Shown in pieces: positions 37,418 to 51,888 of a DNA stretch of 64,000 nt (positions are counted from its first letter, which is position 1; the number at the start of each line of letters is the position of its first letter). Position numbers and translations under genes: made by a program. Origin of the DNA: Phallusia mammillata (lineage: Eukaryota; Chordata; Ascidiacea; Phlebobranchia; Ascidiidae); contig QLIY01000755.1 in NCBI GenBank assembly GCA_003260075.1, positions 1 through 64,000 on the forward strand. The letters run 5' to 3'. The notes beneath the pieces are model-generated. The model saw only the letters and a list, made by a program, of their open reading frames with translations, was not told the origin of the DNA and did not search any database.

Positions 37418-38843
37418 TTACAACTCGATCCTGTCCATGATTCCCATGACGTCATCCATCAAGGACTCTCCAAGGTCAAGTTCCCAGCCCTCAGACAGTG
37501 ATGTACTGTCACTGTACGTGGCTACAACGGGCAGCAATCCGTCAGGTTTTTGGGTGTAAACTTCGGACGAACGACGTAGAGGGCTCAACTTGTCTGTTGG
37601 CATGCCGTTGCCAACCACGTGATTGCCGTTAGCCAATGTGGAGTCCTCCTCGTTTGACATAATGCGTCGTGGTTTTGGCGGTCCGTCCACGGTTACATTG
37701 GGCGTTGATGTAATTGGGAGTTTTTCTTGACTGTGGGTCTTGCCGTTGCTGATGCAGTTGTTGTTCATAGTTTTCTTGCCTTTCGACTTTGTCTTCTTCC
37801 CGCCTTCACTGGTGGGCGATGATGGAGTGGAGGTGCTTTGTTCCTGGTTTAGCAAAGGCAACGAAAAGGCAGTTTGAAGAATAGGCGACTCCGCTGGGCC
37901 GTAACCGTCGTAGGATTGCGTGGAAAGAGACTTAACATCAGCTTTCATGCTGGCCTCGTCAGGTGTGCTGTAAAACACAAGCACCGTGTTATGGTTGCTT
38001 ATCAGCCGCGAGTCCACTCGTTCTGCCTCGAGGGACGTTTACCACATTCCAAAACGCGCGTACCACGTCTCAACTATTATGACATAACAGGTAGGAGCTC
38101 GCGTGTCATTATCTCGTAAAGAAAAGCTTTTTGTGACGTGACAATGTATGAGTGAACGTGCTTTATGACCGACCGCATTTCAATCTAATTCGTTTCTCTT
38201 GGTTGGAATGTCTCGTGACTAAATCATAACGATGTGACGCAATAATATTCACTTCCTTATATTCAAGAACTGACTCATTTACTAATAATCTTATCAGTGT
38301 TTCACAAAAAATAAGTTTACCTTAAATTTCTTTGTTTTTTCGCTGATTTTTTCCCAAAACTGCCATTGCGCCTCATAGTGGCCAAGCCTTCTGCTACCAC
38401 CTTGGGGACGGTTTCATTGTTATGTGACTCCGTGTTATCCGATGAGGCATTTTTTTGCTGCAAACGAAAAAAATGAACTTATTAAAAAATCATTAACCAT
38501 GCCAGCAGGTCTATAATTCCAAAGTTTTCAAGCCTTTCAGTATTTACAAAAGTTGAAACTACAAAATCATTATGAAAGCATGAAGCTTTTTAACTGATAA
38601 GTAAGATACAACCTGCTGAAACTATCATAACAGTTGTACCTTTCTCACCTGTAAAAAAGAAGTATCACCAAACATGTCCATCGAACCGCCGCGTCCGACA
38701 TGAGCCATGTGTCTGAAATCGCCCAGCGGGGGTGAAATCATGTCAGTGGAGAGCAGCTCGCGTAGTTTCTTTCCTCCCTTCCCGTTTCCGTGCCCGTTTT
38801 TCCCGCCGCCTGGCTTCAGGTAGATCGGTGCCTTGGCGGGCAT
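37418..38843 (-). CDS. CDC42EP3: CDC42EP3-like Cdc42 effector (Borg/CEP family)
   Basis: 293 residues from three exons: 38843-38649, 38457-38321, 37967-37418, with consistent phases. Start chosen at [11 protein letters not shown], which matches the CDC42EP3/Borg2 N-terminus. The open frame continues upstream to 39044 without supporting similarity. Next come a Gly/Lys-rich stretch and [10 protein letters not shown]. The CRIB motif [18 protein letters not shown] follows, then the family block [10 protein letters not shown]. Further on, [13 protein letters not shown] matches the CEP homology segment, and the C-terminus [17 protein letters not shown] matches the conserved BD3-type helix. Borg proteins bind GTP-loaded Cdc42 and control septin and actin assembly; this one should act at the cell cortex or cytoskeleton. 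The middle is longer than in human and rich in Ser/Thr/Asn/Lys. The gene lies antisense within the assembled last intron of DNAJC17. Orthology to CEP3 rather than its relatives is inferred from the N-terminus only. Confidence 0.92.
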
Positions 38844-39389
38844 TATGTACTGGTCCTGCTGCTTCTGAGATTTCTTCTTTCGCTGCGAACCTTTAGTGAT
38901 CGCGAGGAGTGTGCTCGCCAGTTTGACCGCTGTCAGTTGCGCCGCGCACAGAAAATAGATTGAAAGCTGTACAGAGGATGTGTTTACGTGCTTGCTTAGT
39001 TGCGTGGGAGCAGCTGAATCGCGCCTACAGTTTCCGCCGTTCAATTCGCTCTAAATCCGAGGTTAGAGAGATGAATAGTAAAATCCAATTTGGTCTCAAT
39101 CTTGTCAGAAATGTCACTTATCCAATTCAATGCTTACTTTGAACCTGCATCAATAAAATATATTACTTAATATGAGTGCAAACTAGTCCAAGTATGGAAT
39201 ACAAGTTTCTATTTGCACAAGTACAGACAGATCCGTATTTGTGTAGAACTCTACCCAACGGTAGAACTCTAACTTCTATAAAGTGTACTTGTCCCTTGAA
39301 CAATGAAACGAACCTGAACTGAACCTGAGTTTTCAAACTTCTGCCATTCAATTCGGAACAATACAAGTGCAGCCAAAAACTCGCCCCAG

Positions 39390-39720
39390 CCAATTTAAAA
39401 CGCCGCGGAGCGAACAACAACGTAACAAAGACTGACTCGCGCAGCCCCGCGGCTCTGTTTGCGCGACGTGCATTGTTGTGTCGCGGGAAAAAGGCTCGGG
39501 TGAAAAAAAAAGTGTTTTGTATGCTTGCGCTGGTGCAGCAGGCAGCTCTAGCTTCTCGCGGATGCGGTAAATCCCGATTTAGACTTTGCGCTTCTGACCA
39601 ACAGAACCTGCTTGAGGTTCATCTCGGCCCTCGGGCAAATTGAGGCCGCTCCTACTCGATTATTTCTGCCTCCAACACAACAAATTCTGACACCTGAACG
39701 ATTTTGAAAACACGTGACGG
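39390..39720 (-). promoter_or_regulatory. GC-rich probable promoter region of the CDC42EP gene
   Basis: A local island of GC- and CpG-rich sequence (CGCCGCGGAGCG, GCGCAGCCCCGCGG, GTGTCGCGGG) in AT-rich surroundings, 550-880 bp upstream of the CDC42EP ATG on its strand. No TATA box is assigned. Inferred from composition and position only. Confidence 0.35.
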
Positions 39721-39835
39721 TTCTGCGTGGCACGCGAAATATTTTGATGAAGCTAAATTGCCATCAAACCTGTCCTAGTTGTCATATTTTGAGTGTAGAG
39801 TCACTTTCAAATGCGGTTTACTGACAGGTTTGTGT

Positions 39836-40065
39836 CCACATCATGAATACTTTTTACCCTGGAAACTCTGAAAAGCCTTTTTTAACATTTATTCTGTATT
39901 TTACTTTTCAAGCCTGTGAAAAAGCTTTTTCAAAACTGAAAAGGCTTTTTCACATGAATGTATTGTATATTTAACCTTTCAAGGCTGTGAAAAAGATTTT
40001 TTTTAACTCTGAAAGGGCATAAATTTGTAGTATATTCAACCTTTTAAGGTTGTAAACAGGCCTCA
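39836..40065. repeat. tandem array, about 75-bp unit, three diverged copies
   Basis: Repeats of the type CTGAAAAGGCTTTTT(CA)...(T)ATATTTAACCTTTCAAGGCTGTGAAAAA. Inside one copy GTGAAAAAGC and GCTTTTTCAC form a hairpin. Confidence 0.5.
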
Positions 40066-42492
40066 ATTTCGAGCCAAATACATACTGTCTGAAACAGCGC
40101 TTTTTTAAGGAACTACAGACTCCGCTAACATGATCTGATATTTCAGGTAGCCTGACTCAAAAGTTAATCCGTTAAACCAATGTGGGCAAAACTCTCACCC
40201 AAACAGCTCCATTCCTTATAAGGCAAAACTAACACCGTAGGCCAGACTGAATTTGCGATGCTCGACTAAAACCAACACACAGTAGTTATTTTCTCCCCTA
40301 ACGTGATTCGTCGTCGAGCAGATACTTCAGACAAAAGGGTTTCCTATCCCTAAGCCTCACGTACTAGGTTCTGGGAAATTTTCCGATCAATATACTTAAC
40401 TCAACAGTCATAAAATATCAGTTTCCTTGCGACAGAAACAAATCACAACTAATCAACAATAATAGCCGTCACAAAAGGACAAATATTATAGGAGAGACTG
40501 CTTGTTGATGACTATTTCAGGAGTATTTCATACAGTCCCAGTACGCCTTACAGCAACGTCCCAATTACCATGTAGTGGATATAAAACAGTGTCAGTCATT
40601 GTTGACTTTTTCATGTGTGTTATTGAACTTCATAAGGCTTGCTGACACCATCAGTATGAGTTAAAGCAGACCCGTCTGATAACTCCCTATGACTCTTGAC
40701 AACAAACTTTCCACACATTCTGCGGTATAACCTTTCATGTAACACATGGGTGTTGCTTACGTGCACACGGCTGGTAAATTCAAAACAGTTCCTAAAAATT
40801 TCCAGTCTATTTTAAAACACAATTAAGTTTTTTCAAGTGTATGACAAAATCTAATCAATTTCACACATTAAAATCTAAATAAAGACCCTACCAAGTGAGA
40901 AATCTACACAAACCTAGCATACAGAGAACTGCAACCTAAATAAACCCCCGTAAGATACCAGGCCCGTTGACTGAGGGCAACAACAGCTTGAAAACAACAA
41001 TAAAAGTTCCCCCACTTGCATAAGGGCAGGCGAAGTTATTACTTCCCTAAAACGTTTACAACATGGCAGAGACTTGCATCGCTTCACAGCAGCCAGAAAT
41101 TGCGACGCGTCCTCGGTTAAGTGCGTTTGATTGACGTTTACAGCACTTTAACACACAAGCACTTGACTGGTGCAACGTTTCAATGCCCACGCAACTGACT
41201 CTGCTTCTGCACATTGCTTTTCGACACTACTGTGCGTTTAGTCTACCCATCTATTATTGATACCTGGCTACTGACTAGTCAAGCAAAAGTGGTCATTTCT
41301 GTGTAAAATTCTGAACTTCTGTCAGGCCACTATAACTTTTATTTCGTTTTTTATTGTTTTCTATGTTTTCTGCGTCAGATTTGGAAACTGAAACTGTTTT
41401 TTTGCGTTAATTTGTTGACATTCAATTTACAAGGAAGCGTTTTGAGGTGGGTCAATTAATTTGCAGTGAGAATTGCTGCGCGAGACCGCCATGCATTATA
41501 CATGAGTGGAGAATAATGAATGCATGCCTGTGACTGCAGTTGACTCATAAACTTGAAAAACCAAGACTTTCCTTCCCTAGGGTGCAATCGTCTTTTACTT
41601 GCCTATTTTTACTTTCCTGTAAAAGTATTTTCCCACTACAAACCACAACCAACTTCCCGTGTTTCTTATGTTTACGTACATGTGTAATCTTATTTATACG
41701 GAAACAGGCCTTCAAATAAATCCCTAAGGTAATCACTGTGTATTCGCTTGTAAACAAGTTGGCCGTTGATAACTGCCAGACGATGACTGATAAATCTTTA
41801 TGATGTCATACAGGCGACTTGTTAAAACTCGAACGTTTCCTTTGCTATCTACTAACGTGCTGGCAACACTTGATTCAAAGTTGGTTTTGCTCCAACACAA
41901 AAGCTCAATGGACAGATTCTAGTATTACATTAGGTATTGTGACGTGAAAAACCAGTGTGACGTAATAGTCTACAAACCACTATCTTTGCTCAGATGAAAA
42001 GTATCATTTGTTTCATGGACGAATTCAGTTTAAACGTACAACCATGAAATGTCAGATGCAATTCCTAGCATCAAGGCTGTCTGCACTTTCTACGTGTGCA
42101 GTGCAAATGTGGTTTTTGTGCCAATACAAGCTACACACGCGTACGTGCTTGTTGAAAGAAAGCTTCCGCTGCACGTTTCTCGACGTAACTAAAACTATTT
42201 GATCATTAATTATGTCGCCAAAAGGGCAATAACCCCTCCCGCACAACGTTTTGTGAAATTTTCGGCTAGTAGACCCGCTTCAGTGTAAAAGTAAAACTGT
42301 TCTTTGCTATTTGACAACAGCTATTACCCCAAAACGATGGCAAGATATATTACGGAACAGTATACACAGATCGGTTCATAAGTTCAATGTCGAAAATAAC
42401 ATCCAAAAAAAAATGCATTAAAAAAAACTAAACTTTGGCTTTAACCATCTGATCTGTCGCAAATAAATTAAAGCACAACCACATGGCAGTAT

Positions 42493-42959
42493 TTTCCACC
42501 TGTAGTCCAAAACGCCATACAATCTTCACCAATCGACTAACAGCTTTCTTTGTCATTTCTCTTATCTCTTTCCTCCATTAGCCAAAGGGAATAGACCCGT
42601 ATCGACCCGCTACGATTGAACAAACCTTTTTCGCAAGTTGCCAGCTGTTTAATGGTCCCTTGCACAACGAATCATGTTAATTATCGCTTATAGACTGCTT
42701 TGAAGTAGAGGGAGGCTGCCCTTTAAGNCCTGTAGTCCAAAACGCCATACAATCTTCACCAATCGACTAACAGCTTTCTTTGTCATTTCTCTTATCTCTT
42801 TCCTCCATTAGCCAAAGGGAATAGACCCGTATCGACCCGCTACGATTGAACAAACCTTTTTCGCAAGTTGCCAGCTGTTTAATGGTCCCTTGCACAACGA
42901 ATCATGTTAATTATCGCTTATAGACTGCTTTGAAGTAGAGGGAGGCTGCCGGTTAAGCC
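42493..42959. repeat. duplicate contig ends around a single N
   Basis: CCTGTAGTCCAAAACGCC and about 215 following bases occur before and directly after the N at 42728, nearly identical until GGAGGCTGCC. It looks like two overlapping contig ends that were not merged. Confidence 0.85.
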
Positions 42960-45900
42960 CATTCACATCCCGCAACTGGCAGAGGCCAACCGGATTCAGC
43001 TTGTTATAAAGAGTCTTTATGGCGCATTGGGAGTAACGTGCTTGGCACAGCAATATACGAAACACTGACTTGACTACAGGTCACTTAGGCAGGATAGCAG
43101 AGCCATTTAAACATACCGAAATGACAATGCTGCTGATAAAGCATAACCCTAACTTAATACCCACTCAACGTAATATCTGCTGACTAATTGAAGTGTCTTG
43201 GTAAACAACTAATGGCAACCATTGCAGTTTGCAAGCACAGCAATATGTGCAGTTCTAACTTACTAAGCACCAACTTATACCCTTCCATTTGGAACAATGC
43301 CATTCTCTCATTAGTTGTATGACACAATAGGGATTTATGATGTCATAAAGTACATCTAATGACTCATGTTGTTGCGTGGATTTTATGAACTAATCTTGTT
43401 TACACTTGTTTAGACTGTCAGCAGCAATTTGTTTGTCGTCAATGCGCTTAGACTTTTCACCTCGGCAAATTTCCACACAAACCAGTGTTTTGGTTCACCG
43501 GTACCGATGTTTTTGTGCAGTGGATTGTCACCGATCGTTGTGAAATGTCGTCGGTCGCGCCATGACTTCCTGCCCGCGGATATTGCCTGCCCTTTCCCTT
43601 GGGACCCGAACGCAGGCTTTGTTTTGCATTATGACGTCACACTTCGCGCGTGACTGCTTTGCGTTACCGTGGCAACATGTGTTTACCGCGTGATTTACGA
43701 ATAGAACAGGGCCACTTCAAGTTAAGATTTGTTGCCCATTCTCATCAAACAAAAAAATGCTGACTTTTCGTTAAAAATCAGCTGAAACAACTTTTGTTTA
43801 AAAGCACAAATTTAAAGTAAACATTACATCTTAGGCTTTAATCAAAACATTCAAGTTCGCATAACAGTTGGTCTAAAACAAAGCTTAAACTACTTAAAAC
43901 CTCTCCATACCGTGCCTACGAAACTCTCTTGATCCAGCAATCACCACACACAGACTGATATGTTTATTAAACCTTCTCACAACTAGCCTGGAGGCGCCTT
44001 CACCAATGTAATACTACACAATACATACTGACTGGCCTTTAACGACGTCTAGACTTGCCCAAGCTCAATTTTACATCTTAATCCCCAGAGACGAGCGACG
44101 CTACGTCCCCTTTGTCACGTGGCTGCGTTCTAGAGTGACTATAGCGGTTATTGCGTCACAATAAATGACTTCATGCTGTTTCGAGGCACTACATTTTAGG
44201 GTTCAAGTCAGCAGTTGATAACGTACTGCTTTTTAACCACTGAATGATGTGCCTCCACATTTGTTCAAAACAAATTACATGCCCTGACAGTAGAACGTTT
44301 TTATTGTTCTCAAAATAAGCAGCTATCTAGTTGCTAAAGTTCTGTAGTTTAAGCTCTTCAGTTGACCTCTGGTTCAAGCTCTTAAGTTGTGTCCTAAACC
44401 GGAATGTCGACACATACACGAGACAATACACTGGATGGCAAACAAGTGCATTACAATGGAACGGCATGAATAGCAGTTACGGTGCAAAACCTTGAAAACC
44501 CACTCGTAGTTTAGTGACCTTGAGCGATGACCTTGTAAACTTGCATTCTTAAGCCGAGCGGCCTTTTTCTCGCTAACACCTTGTTTACCAGCTCCAAGTT
44601 CGCTCTAAACCTTGCTTGTAATTACGCGGAGTCAATATTTGATTAGGAAGGAAATGTTGCCGCGTAATCAACTTCGTTGACACCTTTTCGAGGAAATCTC
44701 TTGTTGAACTTAACGCTGTTAACAACGATCTAATTTGGCCATGTTTGAAGTGAAAAAACGTTTACGTGTTTTAATGTTTAGATAGATATTCAATCTGAAG
44801 GAAATAACCTCACTGACTTGTAAGGAATTCTAGTGTGTTGCTGTTATCTGTAATCTGGTAATTTTGTGTCTTGTTCTATTTTTGATTTCAGCAACCTGTA
44901 AAAAGCAACTGCGCCTCTAACACAAATACCGGGTTCTATAACTTTCCTTGTAACAATTTAGGCATTGTGACGCCGACACCGCTATTTATTGCAACACAAT
45001 GGCAAGAATTTAAATTTACCAAATGCATCGACAGGCAACTGTTTCGCAATTTTAGCGTTTGCAAAACAGCGAAATCATCATGCTTTACAATTTGTGCTAG
45101 GTTTGTCTGAAATATTCGTGCAACACTTATGAAGCAAAAGTGTAACTAACACAATTTATGCTGTGCAACAACTTGCTACTCTATCTAGCTTGCAACAACC
45201 AACATGCAAGGCCCCCAATTTGCCCCAATCCCCCTTCGTGACTAGAACGCACGAAAAAAGCGAATTCCACCTCCTTATTCGGCAATACCAGATCAACTGT
45301 GACATCACAATGGCTTTGGCAACCGCAAGCACTTGAACCGATCGGTCACGGTTGCTTGAACACAATGTGTCGTGTGATCATGGTTGCAAGCTTTCTGCAA
45401 CTTGAAGCACAAACTCAACGTTTTTTCAGTCAAACGCAGCCCTTGACTGGTGATTGTTACGTGATAAGGGAATTGTTACTGTTAGCGAAACTTTATTGCG
45501 ACATAATCCTAACCTGTGTGCGGTCTTTGTAATATGAGATCAGGTTAATTGCTCACCCGTTATGTGGACTTTGAAACGTTACCCAGGCGCCTGCCTTAAT
45601 TTGATCCCCATAGTTTTGACCTTATTTGAGGTCACGCATGAAAACTTAGTTCGTCTACTTAAAGACTTGTAACTTGGAAATTGATACGACAGCAGCGATG
45701 TGCATTGCCAATAGATGACCTTTGTTGATAGCAACTAGTTTCATAGTTGACGTAGACCACACATTCACCTCTTAGTTCAGATATTTGTTTGAATTCAAGC
45801 ATAAAATTTACCAAGTAAAATTGTAAAAAAACGTGTAATTAGATCTTCACAACGATTATCTCACGATGCCACGCAACCAGTTTTCAATGCTTGTCGTACA

Positions 45901-47402
45901 CGTTCTTTGTTTATTCAGTTTCTACGTTTACTACGTCTGCTTGAGAAACGGTTTTTGTGAAAAAAACCATTTGACAACCCTCTCGTTCCTTTCCTTTTTA
46001 CGTTGCTGAAACAGAAACAGCTGTCATTCATGGAGAAATTTCAAAGATTTTGACTAAACTCCGGCAATGAAAAGATTATTATACCAAAACGTTATGTCTC
46101 TGCACAAAAATGACACGGTTTCAGCCGACGTGTCTTTCATTTTTTACAGAAACATCGCATTATAACTTTTAAGTCCATCAAGTACATTCCGGAGCTATTC
46201 AGCCGTACAACCTACACGTGTTTAACACCAACGCAATTCCACAACCAATTCGTGCTACCTTTGTAAACACTTGTGTAAGGTTTCAACCCATCTAATGCTT
46301 ACACACAACAAGCTTTTATGTGCTAAAATTAACACCGAAAACCATGCAAATCGTGCAACAAATTGTAAACTTTGTAAATATTACATTTCTAATGTGAGTA
46401 ACATCGAACAGTTTTTGTGAGTAGTCGCAGTTAACATAATTTACAATAGCAATAAACTTTCAAAGTATGCAAGTTATAAAAGGTCCAAATACAGCTTTGT
46501 TTCATTGAAAATGTTCTAAATACATTTTGTAGTCGTAACACAATTGCAACTATTCAAATCACAAGCAGATGCTTTGCCAATGCAGCAAGGAATAAGGATT
46601 TTACACGTAAATAACAAACCGATACCATAGATTTTGCAAGAATGATACTTATCACTTACTTGGCGTCTCAATATCGTCAAACAATGTTAAACCATACGTT
46701 ATTGACTTTACCAACAGACATTGTTAGCTTTGCAAATATGAACTATGGGCTAAATATAACTTATAGGTAATCCAGTTGTTTTCAATCAACTTGTTTACTT
46801 GAACAACAAGTCGGGTTCAAAAATGTTCATGCTGCAAACTTAAAGCAATCAAACTGCTAATTGCATTAGATGGTGTAACAATTATTAATTTTTGTAGATA
46901 AAATGTCTCACTTTTAAACAGTTGGCTGATGTGGTGTATCAAGTGTCTAGAATTCAAGTTTGAAACGTTATGAAAAAGAGAAATATTTGAATTCCATTTC
47001 AACGGTTGAACAGCGGAGTGGTATTGCGTGCATTGCTTTTTCACCGCGAAATGATGTACGACATGGTTTGACTGTTCATTTGCCTAGGAGTAAAACCGGA
47101 TTAGCGCGTTCATCTCTCAACTTTCTGTTTGCCCCCCTCCGTCGGCGTAACGTTTCTATGTTTGCCCTCCCAACCTAGCTCAAACATATACATCACAATT
47201 GACCCCCATATTTTATTTGCTCTCTTGCAATAGTTCGACAGATTTCTTGCGCTGTACAGATTTATTGCTTGTTGTTTGGTCCGCGAAAACACTGTCCCTT
47301 TATGACCTGCTACTGTTTCTCCGTAATGTCTGGATTTACGAACGTGTGACTCCCAATTGCCTTTGAGAAAGCGGTTATCATTGTGACTCTTAACTTTAAA
47401 CT

Positions 47403-47645
47403 AGAATCTCCTAGCTGATTGCTTGGTGGATGAAGACTATAATGAACATTATGTGTTTTTTTAATTCAAGTTCACGAAATACATTAAGTCATTTATCCTT
47501 CTTATTTAACTTATTCAAATAGAACATATTAAATAAGATACCGATGATTAATAGCGAAATATACATACATCTTTAATTTTAAAGAAGGAATGACCTAATG
47601 TTTTTCATCAACTTAAATCAATGATTGTTAACTTTTATAAGGTTT
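47403..47645. repeat. dispersed repeat, second copy (see 11759)
   Basis: Begins AGAATCTCCTAGCTGATTG. Contains CATTAAGTCATTTATCCTTCTT and later AAGAAGGAATGACCTAATG, an inverted pair giving a hairpin. Shares blocks with 11759-11905. Confidence 0.55.
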
Positions 47646-50600
47646 TGCGATAACGTACACCTACCATAAGCGCTGATTAAACTTCGTGACGTTATTCTGT
47701 TCTGCGAAGCTTTGTTACTTTAAAACTTTCGATAAGTTATCAGTATATAAACAGCCGTCGTGCATGACGTCATGCAAATATCGTTATCGTAATCTTTATG
47801 TTTGTTCAAGCTCTTGTGTGCACAAGACCATGTTGTCAGCTCTAAGGTTCATTATGTGGTCATAGATACTCGCTGTTGCGTTTAATGTTTCGTCACAAGG
47901 TTATAGTGTGTCACACAACAATGGGCCTCTTTGTGCTACATGGCTTTCTACATAAGATTGCATATGGATATAACACGGGTTGATTTGGGAAATGAAGTTA
48001 TTGTTTTGATAGGGTACAGCATTCTTAATTAAACTAAGTCACTTGTTGGTCAGAATTTTGCTAAAATAAAGCAGAAATTTTGTGATAAACATGTATGCTT
48101 GGATTTGGCATAAACATCACACAAAATTTCCGAAACTTTGAAACAAACAAATTTGTTCCAATTTCAGCATATCACCCCTTGTTCATTTGATCATTTCCTG
48201 TTATTGCATTCCCTCTCTCGTCTCTGCTACCGCTGCGGATATGTTGACATTTAGAAACCCTATGTCGCTGACGTTATTGTGGGCATCCCTCCAAGCAAGC
48301 CGATTATGCGGTTTTTGCTATTTTAGGAGTTTTAGTATTTAATACCAAGTATATTTCCAACTGGGAATAATGGCTTTATGGTATTTTTATGCCAAACACC
48401 AAATCTCTACCATATCATACCACCATTTCACAAAATTAAGTCTGCATTTGCAAAATCCGTGTGGAATTTTCCAAATTCAGCAATGCCAAAACATGAAATC
48501 AAAAGCAATTTTAATTGTCACTATGTATTTAGTTAAGTTACTTGGAACTTTTTCAAGCCGAATTTAAGCAAATTTTGCCCACCGATAACTTTATTGTATT
48601 TAAATCCTATTCTTCCAATATCCGATTTCAAATCATCGCCACCATTCAACGTCATAAAGCTCCTTAACCAATCGCAATCCATTAAACTATAATGGCGTCA
48701 CAATTGGGTTTGTTCGGTCACGATGGAATTCGAATGGCTCTTTGTATTTCGTCTGCTTAGTATTAAATATCGCTCTCAGTGTAATGTTTCTCACGTGTGT
48801 GACGTAACAAAGGAAAAACGTGTCCAAAATCAACTCATTTTTGAATTACAAAGGGATGATGTATTGTTCATTTACAATGTATTACAGCAGTAGTAAATAT
48901 ATATGTGTGAGATATTTTAGGCCGTTTTTTGGATGTTTCACTTCCGTTTTCTACGCGAAGTTACTATTTATGACATGTAATTGTTCTGAAACAATGGTAT
49001 TATTGCGTAACAATCAATTAGTCGCAATGCGTCAACCAATAACTCATAGCATAATAATAGTGATTATATTAATAAATCGACTTTATTCCGTAAGACACCG
49101 ACTTGCAAATACAGGCTGTTGCGCAAATTTCGCATACGCAAACCGTTTTTCGTGCGTTAGTTGTGTAAATTAGTTTCTGCTTAATTCTGAAGTCATTTTT
49201 AAATGCAGCGGTTGACGGGCAATTTTGCGTTTAGCCATTCCGACGCCTAAAACCTTTTAATAATTGATTGGAACTCGTGCTTGTAAACGTCACAATCGAC
49301 ACGCTATTCCGAGGTACATCTTGTTGTGACGTCAACAAACGCCTCTGGTTGCAGATCGGATCACAGGTAAGCTTCCTGTCCGATGCAACCTCACTAACGT
49401 GGAAATACGTCACAATGGGCATTGTAACGTAACCAACCTGTCAAAATACACATGCTTTCATAGAAAATAGACTGCACAATAACTGGAAGACCTCCAAGGC
49501 AAAAAATCCTAGAAAAGTGTAGACTATTACTGTCTGTACAAATCTGGCTGTTTCTACAAGCGCTGAAACAACTGAATTGTCTGTATTGTTTCTGTTTTTA
49601 ATCAGATGATGTTAATTGCACCTATCACCACTTTCAAATGCCACAAGCAAGTGACCCTATGACGCAACAAGGACTATTTCCGGGCGCCACGCGTTGCTTG
49701 TACTGTGACGTCACAATTGGTTCTTGGTTCCCGAATAAGGTTGAATGATTGTATATGAAAGTTGGCGGAAGTTTTCCAGACCTAACCTTATTCCGACTTT
49801 GGTTTTTCTATTTTTTGATCAGTTTCTCGCAACCTTGTTAGGGCGAGCGTTTGAACTTTGGAACCGTAGAGAATTTGGGTAAATCTAAAAATAGATAAGC
49901 CTCTTAAATGTAGCGTTTTAACGAGCGTATAAATGTTATATCGCAAAAAATCAATGTCACCTTAAACGGCAAAACCTTTTTTTTTGAGCTTATTAAGACA
50001 AAGATAAAGTATTCTGAGGTCTACAATTTATAACTATCGGACTTTCCTATTTTGTACCCTTTTCTATTGCTTTTTTTGCAGACACCGACGATGTGTTTAT
50101 AGTGAAATATGTTTGGCTACAATAAGATACCCAACAGATTTAAACCTGGAAATAAATGTTTTCAAACTTGGGTCTAAACAACTCAAAAAACTGGAGGTAG
50201 ATGGACACTATAGGTCGATTTGGTGTCAATCTGACTCTTTAAACAACAGCCTAGTGCTCTTTTGGTGAAGTAATGCAATGTGGCATAAACCGGTGCTTGT
50301 TTATTTTTGTCTGTTCCACTTAATTTGACATTTGTGCAACCGGTCGGTCTGTTTGTAGACTAAATATAGAGGAAAATTAAAAAAGATTGGACCACGCCTA
50401 TAATAAGCGACAAGAAATTTCGGCTTTCCCTGTTGTGTTTGGTTTGTTTGTTACACAACAAACGATTAACGAGTTTTCGAACACCGCCAACACTAAGCCC
50501 TTTGTCTTTTTACTATTACGTCACACACAAGTAACAGTGCCGGTTTTGAGCGGGTTTAAAACACGTCATGTGGAACGTTGATATGACAGGAGATTTAATA

Positions 50601-51888
50601 CACGGTCATTTGTTCCTTTGTTGTGCTAATAAAGCGTCATTATTCCTTAGAACCACTGAAGTTATTTTCATTGTTTTTCAGCATATTATATCATTAGGTG
50701 AAATAGCCTTATTGCGTGATTTTATTCATGTTTTTATTGGTAATAAATTGCATTTCAGTAAGTCAACCTTTTGAACAATAATCAAATGTTTGAATCCTTG
50801 ATACATTTGACCAGTTTTCGATGGTTTCTGGCTGTTGCATGATTTGCATTTTGTGCAAAATGCTACGCATTACATCGGCTAGTTTCGTGGTAGCTGAATT
50901 TTTTGGAAATCCTATTTTGTGTAACGATTTTAAATGTCTTTTTGCCATGATTTGTTGCAATTTGGTTTGCTACGTGATGTACTGAAGTCCAGTTTGTTAT
51001 CAATGCATTCGTTTGCAAACAACACAGCTAAACATGTCAATCCCGAAGGAAATTTAAGAAATTAAACTTTTCTTCACTAAAAACGAATTTAAGGCAACCT
51101 AAAACGTATAGCCATCTTAGACTTTAATCATTTCACAGTTTATCAAATCTGTTTATGTTTATCTTAATTTTAAACGTTTTTGACAAAACTTTTATCATCA
51201 TCAGTAAATACTGTAAGCCAAGTCAAAAGGCTTTTCTATTATCCAAACTTGCAAAGCTTATGACGGAGCATACCTCGACAAAAGTTCTGTATTTCAACTA
51301 ACAAATGTGCAGCTGTTGGTTGTACAAATCGTAAACTAAAACGCCACTAACACCTTAACAACATGAATCACCTGGCATTAATGCCAAAAGACTTGTTTTC
51401 ATTTTGGTGTGTGGTAAAAATATCGAAGCTTACTGGGCTACAGCAGACAGCGTTACACTGGCTGATACCGCGGTAAACACATGAACTTTATGGTAAAACG
51501 CCGCAAAATACCTTTTAAACAAGTCTCCATAAATAGAAGCCGTTAAAAAGGTTGAGGGCTCTGAACTAGCTGTGCTTTGCAACGTACCTCGTTAGGTGAA
51601 CTTAGATTACAATCTTTTGAACTTGCGATATTTGTAAAACGTGTACCTGGTGTTTATAAAATACATCGAGTTGATGTAAGTGTGGTGTCTGTGGTTTAAG
51701 TAATGATATTAACACCTGGACTTGTCATCTAGTTATATATTAGGTCCGTTCATTAAGCGTGATCACAATTATAGCGTTATAGGAATGAATCGGGTTTAGT
51801 AACCAGCTTTATGCAGTGAACTGTACCAATGTTCACCGCTATTCCATCATTACACACAGAAATATAGGAAGTTGGCTTTTAAACATTG

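Noticed and set aside
38844-39044. Upstream extension of the CDC42EP frame to an earlier ATG
   Set aside because: The family N-terminus MPAKxPIYLK starts at 38843; the extra residues show no similarity and are read as 5' UTR.
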